Below, piece after piece: positions 57,089-64,000 of a stretch of DNA of 64,000 nt. The stretch lies in assembly GCA_964552465.1 (NCBI GenBank), contig CAZKGR010000014.1, positions 1-64,000 of the forward strand, written 5' to 3'. Positions within the stretch are counted from its first letter, which is position 1. Each line of letters begins with the position of its first letter. The stretch is from BMS3BBIN04 sp964552465 (GTDB lineage: Bacteria > Electryoneota > Electryoneia > Electryoneales > Electryoneaceae). The notes beneath the pieces are model-generated. The model worked only from the letters and a program-made list of their open reading frames with translations, was not told where the DNA came from and made no database searches. A program made the translations under genes and the position numbers.

Positions 57089-58531
57089 CTAGCGAACCAG
57101 CATCACCTTTTGCATCTGATCCATGTGACCCGGAACTGTTGCACGGACAAAGTACAGGCCGCTGGCTAAGCCTGAAGCATCAAACGTCAAGTTGTGTAAT
57201 CCAGCGTTTGCAATTCCCTGGTGCAACGTTGCGACCTGCTGTCCGCTGACGTTGAAGACTGCAACTGTCAAGTCAGCCGCTTCCGGCAACGCGACCTCAA
57301 GCGTTGTGGTCGGGTTGAACGGGTTCGGATACGCAGCATCCATGGCGAATTCGGACGGCAGCGTAATTACGGCATCGCTACCTTCACTCGAGGTTTCGAA
57401 CCAGTTGCTGTTTGGGAACTCAAAATTGCCGCCATCAGGAGCATTACCCAGTTTCAAGAATTGGAAACTGTCTTCCGCGACCAGGGTCCACGGTGTCGGT
57501 CCGGCTTGCGCGACAAATGTGTAAGTTCCAACTGGTGCCATGCCAGGAACTGCTTGAACTACATCAGTACGAACAATGTCAACACCTGGAATGTAGGTGA
57601 TGTTGTAGGTGTTGATCGGGTAGTTATTACCGTTCGGAAGAATCGCGAGCGTGCGCACCTGGCCCGGTGTTGCCACATCATAGTTGTTGGTGATCAAGGC
57701 ATCAAAGACCAGGTTTCCGCCGTTGCCGGGAATGTAGATCGGATCATACATCGGCATCAGATCGAGCGTGATGTCTGGAGGTGTCCAACCAACCGCAGCC
57801 ATTTCCGACTGGAGGACTTCACGACCACTGTCATTCTGCACATAGGCAATGACTGTGACGTTATCCTCGGTGATCGGATCACCGTTCAGCGTAATCGGCC
57901 AAGGGAACGAGACATCGAAGTTGATCGTTTCGTTGGCATTGATGGAGAATGGTAGACCGTTATGATCCGGCGCCATATAGAGCATGTCGTAATGCCAAAC
58001 GCTCTGACCATTCAACCCGGTGAAACCAGAGTATTCGTTCTGCATCAGTCCGAAACGAATCTTGTAGTTCCCAGACACAGGTACATTTGCTGAGGTGACT
58101 TCAACAGACATGTCAACCGCATTGCCGACAATATTTGCCGTGCATTGAATCGCAATCGGGCTGTCTACCGCGAGGCGCGTGTTCATCGCCGTTGTCAATG
58201 TTGCATCACTGATCGGCCACTGGTCAATAACACCATCCACCATCAGCGTAGGTAGAGCCATTATGTTGTAGTAGCCACAACGACCGTTATGATCAGCGGC
58301 GTTCAAGAGTTGCCATGGGTCACCGGCATACCAGTCTTCGTGGAACACGATCATGGTGGTATTGTCAGCGTTGTTTACATGAAAGTTGTAGATCGTCTGC
58401 GCCGCAGACGCGCAGCCACCTCAACCATGACCCGTGAATTCTTCGAAGATCACCTTGCGTGGGAATGCGTGGGCTGATGCGGCCAGCAGACCGATCATCA
58501 TGATGCCCAAGGTTAGACGACGTGCAAACAT
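57089..58531 (-). CDS. Exported thioredoxin-fold selenoprotein with T9SS tail, tandem paralogue (UGA = Sec at codon 37)
   Basis: 480 residues if UGA at 58421-58423 is selenocysteine. Order as in the neighbour: signal peptide (residues 1-22), F-E-E-F-T-G-H-G-U-G-G-C at residues 29-40 (U37-x-x-C40), A-L-P-T-L-M-V-D-G cis-proline loop, middle beta domain, beta-rich module (P-G-N-G-G, D-S-F-Q-F-L-K), type-A sorting tail (YPNPFNP ... MQKVMLVR). ATG at 58531 has AGGGGGCAGAG upstream. The first 36 codons and the hairpin are almost identical to the paralogue, while the middle beta domain has diverged. It has its own terminator, so each copy may be a separate unit. Confidence 0.88.
58394..58410 (-). 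promoter_or_regulatory. Bacterial SECIS hairpin of the second selenoprotein gene
   Basis: Identical 7-bp stem and GGC loop to the hairpin at 56774-56790, at the same distance (10 bases) from its UGA, although the bases between differ. Confidence 0.85.
58421..58423 (-). other. Selenocysteine codon (UGA), residue 37
   Basis: In-frame TGA on the minus strand at the same codon number and motif position as in the tandem paralogue (56801-56803). Confidence 0.87.
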
Positions 58532-58689
58532 CTCTGCCCCCTTGTCTTTGTTGTCTGATCTACATACAACTTTTTGTGTATCGTGTAGTCTAGGAAGGAA
58601 AACTTAGGGATTCAAGCCTCGGACACAAAGAAATCAAAAAACTCTTTCGCTCCACTTCCTGATTCCGTTGCTGAGGTTAAAGCGTGAAC

Positions 58690-58717
58690 GGGGACACTTT
58701 GTCCTCAAAGTGTCCCC
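58690..58717. repeat. GGGACACTTT palindrome, copy 2
   Basis: A perfect 12-bp stem (58690-58701 with 58706-58717) with a TCCT loop. It shares its arms with 46844-46869 and lies 11 bases past the stop of the 58729 gene. Confidence 0.65.
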
Positions 58718-58728
58718 GGATCATCCAA

Positions 58729-61248
58729 TTATTTCAGTAGTACGGCCTTCTGAATGATCGAGTCTGCTCCATTTTGAACTCGCACTATGTACACACCGCT
58801 CGCGAGCCCAAGCCTACCAGCATCGAACTGCCAGACAGTGCGTCCTGCCTGAGCATGCACGGTTTCAGCGGCGACCTGCCGTCCGAGGATGTCGTAGACT
58901 GCGATCTTGACTGTCGCCGCCTGAGGCAGGTGCAGCGGCATCGTGAATGACGGATTGAACGGGTTCGGTGTCAAAGCCCCAACGTGAAACTCGCTGGGCA
59001 GGATTTCTGCATCAGCGCTGACACTGATTGACGTGATCGGCGTCTCAGCGAATGTCGGTATTTGACCGTCAACCTGGTTCGCCAACTGCCTGCCGGAACT
59101 ATCCAGCACGCGCACACGCATTGCATTTCCAGCTGTGAAACCGGGGATATTGTGGTCAGCGTCACCTTCCCACGCGATCACCACGGCGTCACCCTGCTCA
59201 GGACGAACCCGCGCGCTACCGACAACCGTTGCACCATCGAGAATCTCGATGATGTCTGCACCGTTTTCGAGTAACGCGTCATCCAGCAACACCCGCACCG
59301 GCCAGCCAATTCCTGACACCGGTGGGGCGGAGGGCAGGTCGGGAAGTGAGGTGTTCGCTGAATTGTTGCGACCACGTCCGAGCTGGTTGAATTGGAAACT
59401 GACAGGTTCACTAACTCGTACACGGTATGCTTTACCCGGTTCGAGAAGTGGAAGTGTCTGCATGATTCCCGGCAGCCAGAATCGGCCTTCATCGTCGATG
59501 ACTGCGATGATCTGATCTTGAATGTCTGCCAGCGCAACAGTCGGATCGAGTGGTTCCTGCAATGTGTACGGCATGTAGTTCCACATGCCACTACCCAGAC
59601 GCAGTGTCAAGTCGGCAGGAAGCTGAGTCCCATACATGTGAATTCTACTTGCGGCAGAACTGTAAACACGGTAGCCTTCACGTGGATCGACGATTTGAAG
59701 AGTCGGGTTACCTACTGGTCTCCAGAACCGGTCGCGGTCATTCCATGCAATCTGAAATGGTGCTGTCGCTCCAAACACGTTTTCAGGGTGTGGCCATGCC
59801 GGGCGTAGGTTGAACGAGATCAATTGCCAACGATCACCATCGAGATAGACCGTCTGTTCATCTGCATCCCATCCGGAAAGCGAGGTGAGATTCGCCCCGG
59901 GTCCTGTGCCGAAGTAACCATTTCCCATATCATAGGTTGCATCCGCCGGATTCTCTTCTTCGGTAGCTATTTGCCACACTCGGAACTGGATTGGATTGTC
60001 AGGTATGAAACCTGGCAAGTCGTATTCGGGATCGCCTTCCCAGGCAGTCATAATCAGTGGCCATTCGCCGGTTACCCGAGCAGCGCCAACACACAGGTTC
60101 CGATCAAAGATCCCAATCTCGTCATATGAACTGAGAAGGCCACCTTCGAAGTCTGCTTGTTGGATAACGATTGGGTAGGGCTGCCCGGTGGGCTCAACGG
60201 GAATGAAATTAAATGTATCAGGCTGAAGTAATGCCTGCATCGCATCTAATATTGTCACTGAATCCGAATACCAAGATGTACAATAAACATAGTTGCTATT
60301 TAACGCCGCTACAGTCGATTGAGATGAGTAAAAATTGTTTATCTGATAGTATCCAGAAATCAGATGATTCTCATGAGAACTTAAATCCATGGTAAACAGA
60401 GAATTTGATGTTCTAAAGAATAATGTATTGTTTAGAGTACCGATGGTCCGAATATCGCTTGTGAATTGATGTCTACTCATAAGTATCAGATTATCAATAT
60501 CAGAATAATCTAATAAATTCAGCCTGTAAATATCTGTATTGTCAAAAAAGTCCGTAACAAATACATAATTATCATCAACATACACATCCATCATGTAATA
60601 GTAATTATTACTATCTTCAGCTTCATAAATCACATTAACGACAGGATTATATGGATTAGTAACGTTAATAATTGATAATTCGTAGTTTGTGCATACAAAC
60701 AAGAATGGATAACTATAGTCTATATCTCTTATCACGCCATTACACTCATTTGTTGCAATCAAGGTTGGTTCAAGAGGATCATCCCACAAGTATATATAGT
60801 AATAAGACCAAGTACTATTAATATCACGTTCATATGCATATAAGTAGGGTGAATCATAAATCATTTTATGTCCGCCACCTCCTAAAAAAGATCCAATATG
60901 CACAGGACTGCTTGGAACACCAATATCATACACTACAATATCGTTCCATGAATTCTCGTAAACGTACAAGTAATTATCAACAACAGAAAGGTAATAGCAG
61001 GCTATGGGACAGTCTGAAATGGATCCAATCAGAACTGGATCATCAGGATTAGCAGTAGAGAAAAGCTGTATTTGATTGCTGTTCCAGGCAATAAGGAGGT
61101 CATTCTGAACCTGCACATGGTTCTGTTGCCCTCCCAATTCAAGTGTCCCAATCATATCAATATTCCATGCTTCTTGTGCTTGAGATGGTTGACTCAAACT
61201 CACGAGAATGAGCAAAGCGAAAACACTAATCAGAATGCGGGCTTTCAT
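58729..61248 (-). CDS. Secreted LVIVD-like repeat protein with T9SS tail
   Basis: An 839-residue exported protein. Signal peptide (residues 1-25, ending S-Q-A-Q); about 310 residues of LVIVD-like beta repeats (V-Y-D-I-G-V-P-S-S-P, I-I-N-V-T-N-P-Y-N-P); two similar segments with A-D-F-E-G-G-L-L / D-D-A-L-L-E-N-G and A-W-E-G-D motifs, each near a V-x-V-x-D/W stretch; then a type-A sorting tail (TPNPFNP ... IQKAVLLK). ATG at 61248 has AGGGAGAAG upstream. The N-terminal repeat part (about 60.2-61.2 kb) is visibly more AT-rich than the C-terminal part, suggesting separate origins. Function unknown. Confidence 0.88.
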   Translation of the reverse strand: MKARILISVFALLILVSLSQPSQAQEAWNIDMIGTLELGGQQNHVQVQNDLLIAWNSNQIQLFSTANPDDPVLIGSISDCPIACYYLSVVDNYLYVYENSWNDIVVYDIGVPSSPVHIGSFLGGGGHKMIYDSPYLYAYERDINSTWSYYYIYLWDDPLEPTLIATNECNGVIRDIDYSYPFLFVCTNYELSIINVTNPYNPVVNVIYEAEDSNNYYYMMDVYVDDNYVFVTDFFDNTDIYRLNLLDYSDIDNLILMSRHQFTSDIRTIGTLNNTLFFRTSNSLFTMDLSSHENHLISGYYQINNFYSSQSTVAALNSNYVYCTSWYSDSVTILDAMQALLQPDTFNFIPVEPTGQPYPIVIQQADFEGGLLSSYDEIGIFDRNLCVGAARVTGEWPLIMTAWEGDPEYDLPGFIPDNPIQFRVWQIATEEENPADATYDMGNGYFGTGPGANLTSLSGWDADEQTVYLDGDRWQLISFNLRPAWPHPENVFGATAPFQIAWNDRDRFWRPVGNPTLQIVDPREGYRVYSSAASRIHMYGTQLPADLTLRLGSGMWNYMPYTLQEPLDPTVALADIQDQIIAVIDDEGRFWLPGIMQTLPLLEPGKAYRVRVSEPVSFQFNQLGRGRNNSANTSLPDLPSAPPVSGIGWPVRVLLDDALLENGADIIEILDGATVVGSARVRPEQGDAVVIAWEGDADHNIPGFTAGNAMRVRVLDSSGRQLANQVDGQIPTFAETPITSISVSADAEILPSEFHVGALTPNPFNPSFTMPLHLPQAATVKIAVYDILGRQVAAETVHAQAGRTVWQFDAGRLGLASGVYIVRVQNGADSIIQKAVLLK

Positions 61249-61441
61249 TTTCTTCTCCCTGGATGGTGATAATCGAGTGCGCGTGGCCGATCCACAGCTG
61301 GTTTTCATGACGATACACTTTAATATCAACTTCGCGTGGTGAAACGTCAAGCGAAATGGGCGGGTTTGTCAGAAATATTTGGCGATTATGGAGATTGGAA
61401 AGGAGAAGCAGTGAGTCGCTAGATATGGTTTGAGCACGAAA

Positions 61442-61469
61442 ACGGGAAGCCCAAAGGCTCCCCGTTTTG
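61442..61469. terminator. Terminator downstream of rplT
   Basis: A stem around 61442-61451 with 61456-61465 (one mismatch), with T-runs on both strands, between rplT and the oppositely placed start region of the 61248 gene. Confidence 0.7.
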
Positions 61470-61533
61470 TTCTATCATCCATGCGATGTGCGCGCCGCCG
61501 AGCACGCGTCATCGCAAATCAGATTATTGCATC

Positions 61534-61881
61534 TTAGTTCTTGACCTGCTCGACGATCTGGGCGAACGCTTCCGGATCGTGGAAGGCGACATGCGCCAAC
61601 GCTTTGCGGTCGAGCTCGATGTTGTGTTCCTTGAGCTGATGCATGAACACGGAGTAGGTCATACCGTTTTCGCGGACGGCAGCATTGATACGTTGAATCC
61701 ACAGTTTGCGGAATTCGCGGCGACGTACGCGACGGTGCGCGTAGCTGTATTGTCCGGCTTTTTCGGTCAAGCGTGTTGCGGCGCGGATGGTCGATTTTCC
61801 GCGACCGAAGAAGCCCTTGGCTTTCTTCAGAACCTTTTTACGACGTTGCTTCGACGCCGGGTTGTTGGTTGCGCGTGGCAT
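61534..61881 (-). CDS. rplT: 50S ribosomal protein L20
   Basis: A 115-residue large-subunit protein binding 23S rRNA early in assembly. M-P-R-A-T-N-N-P-A-S, K-K-A-K-G-F-F-G-R and W-I-Q-R-I-N-A-A-V-R are family signatures. Last gene of the classic infC-rpmI-rplT operon; L20 is the autogenous repressor in several bacteria, but no leader site is identifiable here. Confidence 0.97.
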   Translation of the reverse strand: MPRATNNPASKQRRKKVLKKAKGFFGRGKSTIRAATRLTEKAGQYSYAHRRVRRREFRKLWIQRINAAVRENGMTYSVFMHQLKEHNIELDRKALAHVAFHDPEAFAQIVEQVKN

Positions 61882-61908
61882 ATCTGAACTCCTTCTCTAC
61901 GGTAAGTC

Positions 61909-62109
61909 TTAGTGGCACGGTCCGATCATACGGGATACGCGCTTGACATCAACGGCAGCGACGAGACCAGCCTTAGCCAGTTTGCGCTTACGGTCACGTG
62001 ACTTCTTGGTCAGCATGTGACTTGCGAAGCTCTTATGACGGCGAATCTTGCCTGTACCTGTGCGCCGGAAGCGCTTTGCTGCGGCACGATTGGTTCTCAT
62101 CTTCGGCAT
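61909..62109 (-). CDS. rpmI: 50S ribosomal protein L35
   Basis: A 66-residue basic protein beginning M-P-K-M-R-T-N-R-A-A-A-K-R-F and containing H-M-L-T-K-K-S-R-D-R-K-R. ATG at 62109 matches the family length; a longer frame upstream runs into infC. Spacing to rplT is 27 bases. Confidence 0.96.
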   Translation of the reverse strand: MPKMRTNRAAAKRFRRTGTGKIRRHKSFASHMLTKKSRDRKRKLAKAGLVAAVDVKRVSRMIGPCH

Positions 62110-62195
62110 CGTACTATCCTTGTGTCTTGCAAATAAAAAACCGGTTTCGGATTCTTCTGCCCGCGACCGGTTTAGATTATCCGTCAAGTTCGGGC

Positions 62196-62744
62196 TTACT
62201 TTTTCTGGAAGGTCATCACCATGTTTCGGTGGCCTTCCATTCCTATCGGTCCTTCGAGCTTCGCGATGTCCTCAACTGATGTAACGAAGCGGTTCATGAC
62301 TTCGACACCCAGCTCTTTATGGGTGATCATGCGTCCCTTGAACATCAACGTCACCTTGACCTTATCTCCAGCTTCAATGAAGGAGCGGATCGACCGAACT
62401 TTGGTCTGGAAGTCGTGATCGTCAATTTTCGGTGAAACGCGAATCTTTTTAATTTGAACGCTATGTCCCCGCCTTCGACTGTCTTTTTCCTTCTTCTGCA
62501 GTTCGTAGCGGAACTTGCCATAGTCCATAACGCGACAGACAGGTGGTTTTGCCTGTGGGGCAACTTCGACCAGGTCCAGTTCGCTGGCCTCAGCCATCTC
62601 CAGGGCCTTTTCGACTGGAACTATACCGACCTGTTCGCCGTCCGGGCCGATCAATCGAACTTCCGGCACTCGGACTTGTTCATTTACCCGGTGTGTTGGA
62701 GCTGTTGGCTCAGGTTTCCGGGAATTACCACGTCCGTAAGCGAT
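62196..62744 (-). CDS. infC: Translation initiation factor IF-3
   Basis: A 182-residue factor that binds 30S and proofreads start codons. Diagnostic segments are R-V-N-E-Q-V-R-V-P-E-V-R-L-I-G, D-L-V-E-V-A-P-Q-A-K-P-P-V-C-R and F-K-G-R-M-I-T-H. A GTG at 62669 would cut off the conserved R-V-N-E-Q segment. The frame stays open to ATC at 62744, nine bases after AAGAGGA. Rare AUU/AUC/AUA starts are known for infC as part of autoregulation, so ATC is my preferred start. Confidence 0.85.
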   Translation of the reverse strand: MAYGRGNSRKPEPTAPTHRVNEQVRVPEVRLIGPDGEQVGIVPVEKALEMAEASELDLVEVAPQAKPPVCRVMDYGKFRYELQKKEKDSRRRGHSVQIKKIRVSPKIDDHDFQTKVRSIRSFIEAGDKVKVTLMFKGRMITHKELGVEVMNRFVTSVEDIAKLEGPIGMEGHRNMVMTFQKK

Positions 62745-62789
62745 AGTTGATAATCCTCTTAGTGAACCCGTTGCTGCTTGTAAGGGTTG

Positions 62790-62863
62790 TGGGCGTTACT
62801 GGAGTCGAACCAGTGACCTCTGCCATGTCAAGACAGCGCTCTAACCAACTGAGCTAAACGCCC
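62790..62863 (-). tRNA. tRNA-Val (GAC)
   Basis: Cloverleaf on the minus strand with acceptor GGGCGTT/AACGCCC and anticodon loop TTGACAT. First of five minus-strand tRNAs upstream of infC. Confidence 0.95.
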
Positions 62864-62965
62864 GACCTCAAAATCACTGCCAATGATTTCTCATTGTTCA
62901 GCGGACATGTTGAACATGTGCAGGTTCAGTGTCTTCGTTCACTCCAGTCACTATTCCCGCGTTAG

Positions 62966-63048
62966 TACCGGGAGCCGGACTCGAACCGGCACAGGGAATT
63001 CCCCGGGAGATTTTAAGTCTCCTGCGTCTACCATTCCGCCACCCCGGC
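62966..63048 (-). tRNA. tRNA-Leu (TAA)
   Basis: A class II tRNA of 83 bases with a long variable arm, acceptor GCCGGGG/TCCCGGT and anticodon loop CTTAAAA. Confidence 0.95.
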
Positions 63049-63148
63049 ATATTCGAATGGGTCCGGAATCGGTGGAGCCGAATCGTCTGGCCCATCCCTG
63101 GTAGTCAAAGAACCTTCCGGCGTACGCCTCGCCATCCTCACCATCTTG

Positions 63149-63221
63149 AGGCGGCGGCCGGATTCGAACCGGCGAATAAAGGTTTTGCAGACCTTCGCCT
63201 TAGCCACTTGGCCACGCCGCC
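63149..63221 (-). tRNA. tRNA-Cys (GCA)
   Basis: Acceptor GGCGGCG/CGCCGCC, anticodon loop CTGCAAA, discriminator T(U) as expected for tRNA-Cys. Confidence 0.95.
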
Positions 63222-63315
63222 GTGTTACTGCTGAAACATTTGTTTCGCACGACCCGTTTCGGCGAGGCGTAAAACCCCGAACCAGGCGTCCTGAGGACCC
63301 TCACCCGGGGGCTGG

Positions 63316-63388
63316 AGCGAGAGACGGGACTCGAACCCGCGACAACCACGTTGGCAACGTGGAGCTCTACCAACTGAGCTACTCTCGC
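63316..63388 (-). tRNA. tRNA-Gly (GCC)
   Basis: Acceptor GCGAGAG/CTCTCGC and anticodon loop TTGCCAA, discriminator T(U). Confidence 0.95.
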
Positions 63389-63488
63389 CTGTCCAACATT
63401 GGCGAAACCACTACTGATTTCGCCCTCATTCAAGCGACCGGAAAATGTACGTTCCGGCCTCATAGAATGCAAGATTCCCAAGGGGACG

Positions 63489-63561
63489 TGGAGCCTAGCG
63501 GGATCGAACCGCTGACCTCCTGAATGCCATTCAGGCGCTCTCCCAGCTGAGCTAAGGCCCC
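63489..63561 (-). tRNA. tRNA-Ala (GGC)
   Basis: Acceptor GGGGCCT/AGGCTCC (with a G-U pair), anticodon loop ATGGCAT. It is the second Ala isoacceptor in the window. Confidence 0.95.
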
Positions 63562-63661
63562 AAGCTGCTCACGACGCACTAATCCCATCTCACTTCGTGA
63601 GCGGCTGAGAATATACGGGGGGTGATTCGACCTGTCAAGCGGAGCTTCGGAGGCGATTGCC

Positions 63662-64000
63662 CTATACATGCACTACCAGAACAGGTACCGGCGAATGACG
63701 GACGACACGTTCAGCTACTGAACCCAGCAACTTGGCGCCGACGTTACCCATTCCACGTGTGGCCATAATAACCAGATCACCTTCCAGCTCACCACACACT
63801 TCGCACAGTTTATGGCGGGGATTGCCTTCCCGCAAAATAATCTCAACTGGTACATCAATGGAGAATTGTTCGAGCGCGTCCGAAATCGCTTGACGCGACC
63901 GAGCAGCACGTTCTTTGATCATCTCTTGAAAGTGATCCTGGGAAACGCGCAGAAATTGTCTTTCTTCATGGCTGATAAACTCCGGGTGCATATTGATGAT
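63662..64000 (-). CDS. Universal stress protein (UspA family), N-terminus outside window
   Basis: At least 112 residues of a UspA-domain protein; the frame is open to the window edge and the N-terminal strand is missing, so the ATG at 63991 is internal. The C-terminal nucleotide-binding pattern G-M-G-N-V-G-A-K-L-L-G-S-V-A followed by V-P-V-L-V-V (GxxGx9GS type) suggests an ATP-binding Usp. Exact role unknown. Confidence 0.85.
   Translation of the reverse strand: MINMHPEFISHEERQFLRVSQDHFQEMIKERAARSRQAISDALEQFSIDVPVEIILREGNPRHKLCEVCGELEGDLVIMATRGMGNVGAKLLGSVAERVVRHSPVPVLVVHV

Noticed and set aside
55460..58531. UGA recoded genome-wide (for example as Gly or Trp) instead of selenocysteine
   Set aside because: TGA is the normal stop of many genes here (for example 9201-9203, 14972-14974, 21359-21361), and tryptophan is encoded by TGG throughout.
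55460..58531. Both genes as pseudogenes with a nonsense codon
   Set aside because: Two paralogues share UGA at the same motif position and an identical hairpin at the same distance, with otherwise intact frames. selB is present.
62790..63561. A CRISPR-like array in the tRNA cluster
   Set aside because: The repeated GTTCGA-type words are T-loops of five different tRNAs. There is no constant repeat or spacer.

Overview
The window reads as a chromosomal contig from an uncultured Gram-negative bacterium of the Fibrobacterota-Chlorobiota-Bacteroidota (FCB) type. Eight long secreted proteins end in a type-A sorting domain of the type IX secretion system (T9SS: a PNPFN motif, then a beta-rich tail ending in K-x-V-L-L-K). 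There is an LptE-like lipoprotein, an ADP-heptose-type glycosyltransferase, and an archaeal-type GatE. UGA is an ordinary stop in most genes here, so the code is standard. I cannot fix the phylum from the window alone.

Layout. 1-4.3 kb: the 3' part of an rRNA operon (16S end, tRNA-Ile, tRNA-Ala, 23S, 5S, terminator). 4.5-8.4 kb: two paralogous FG-GAP beta-propeller proteins with T9SS tails. 8.5-25.9 kb: mostly housekeeping genes (DUF2461, ABC-2 permease, miaB; comF and selB on the minus strand; GNAT, CYTH, uvrB, a four-helix-bundle gene between inverted repeats, purD). This runs into a tightly overlapping envelope operon (MBL hydrolase, sigma54-type activator, lptE-like, a TsaC/protein-phosphatase fusion, glycosyltransferase 9). 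26-32.4 kb: minus-strand LapA-like protein, M16 peptidase, K+ channel and gatE. 32.6-36.6 kb: a nucleotide/nucleoside salvage operon (UshA/SoxB-like lipoprotein, degenerate cytidine deaminase, udk, tdk, nupC). 36.7-46.8 kb: a repeat-rich accessory zone of T9SS proteins (a frameshifted LVIVD propeller, a 14-repeat FG-GAP protein, two C10 peptidases, one damaged by an internal deletion) plus a remnant of a second nupC. 46.9-55.2 kb: hsp20, htrA, lplA and a roughly 1570-residue adenylating-enzyme/acetyltransferase fusion. 55.4-61.2 kb: three minus-strand T9SS proteins. 61.5-64 kb: infC-rpmI-rplT, five tRNAs and a partial universal stress protein.

Main discovery. The two tandem minus-strand genes at 55460-56911 and 57089-58531 look N-terminally truncated only because each has an in-frame UGA at codon 37. 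Read through, each gives a signal peptide, a thioredoxin-like domain whose redox motif is U-G-x-C (selenocysteine replacing the first cysteine), and a T9SS tail. Ten bases after each UGA is the same perfect 7-bp hairpin with a GGC loop, which fits a bacterial SECIS element. The matching elongation factor gene, selB, is in the same window at 12469-14367. I infer a pair of exported, surface-directed thioredoxin-fold selenoproteins. A recurring beta-rich module of about 110 residues in front of the sorting tail links these proteins to the propeller and peptidase genes.

The accessory zone shows active DNA turnover: near-identical gene ends, direct repeats, TIR-bounded intergenic elements, a deletion, a frameshift and a gene remnant.
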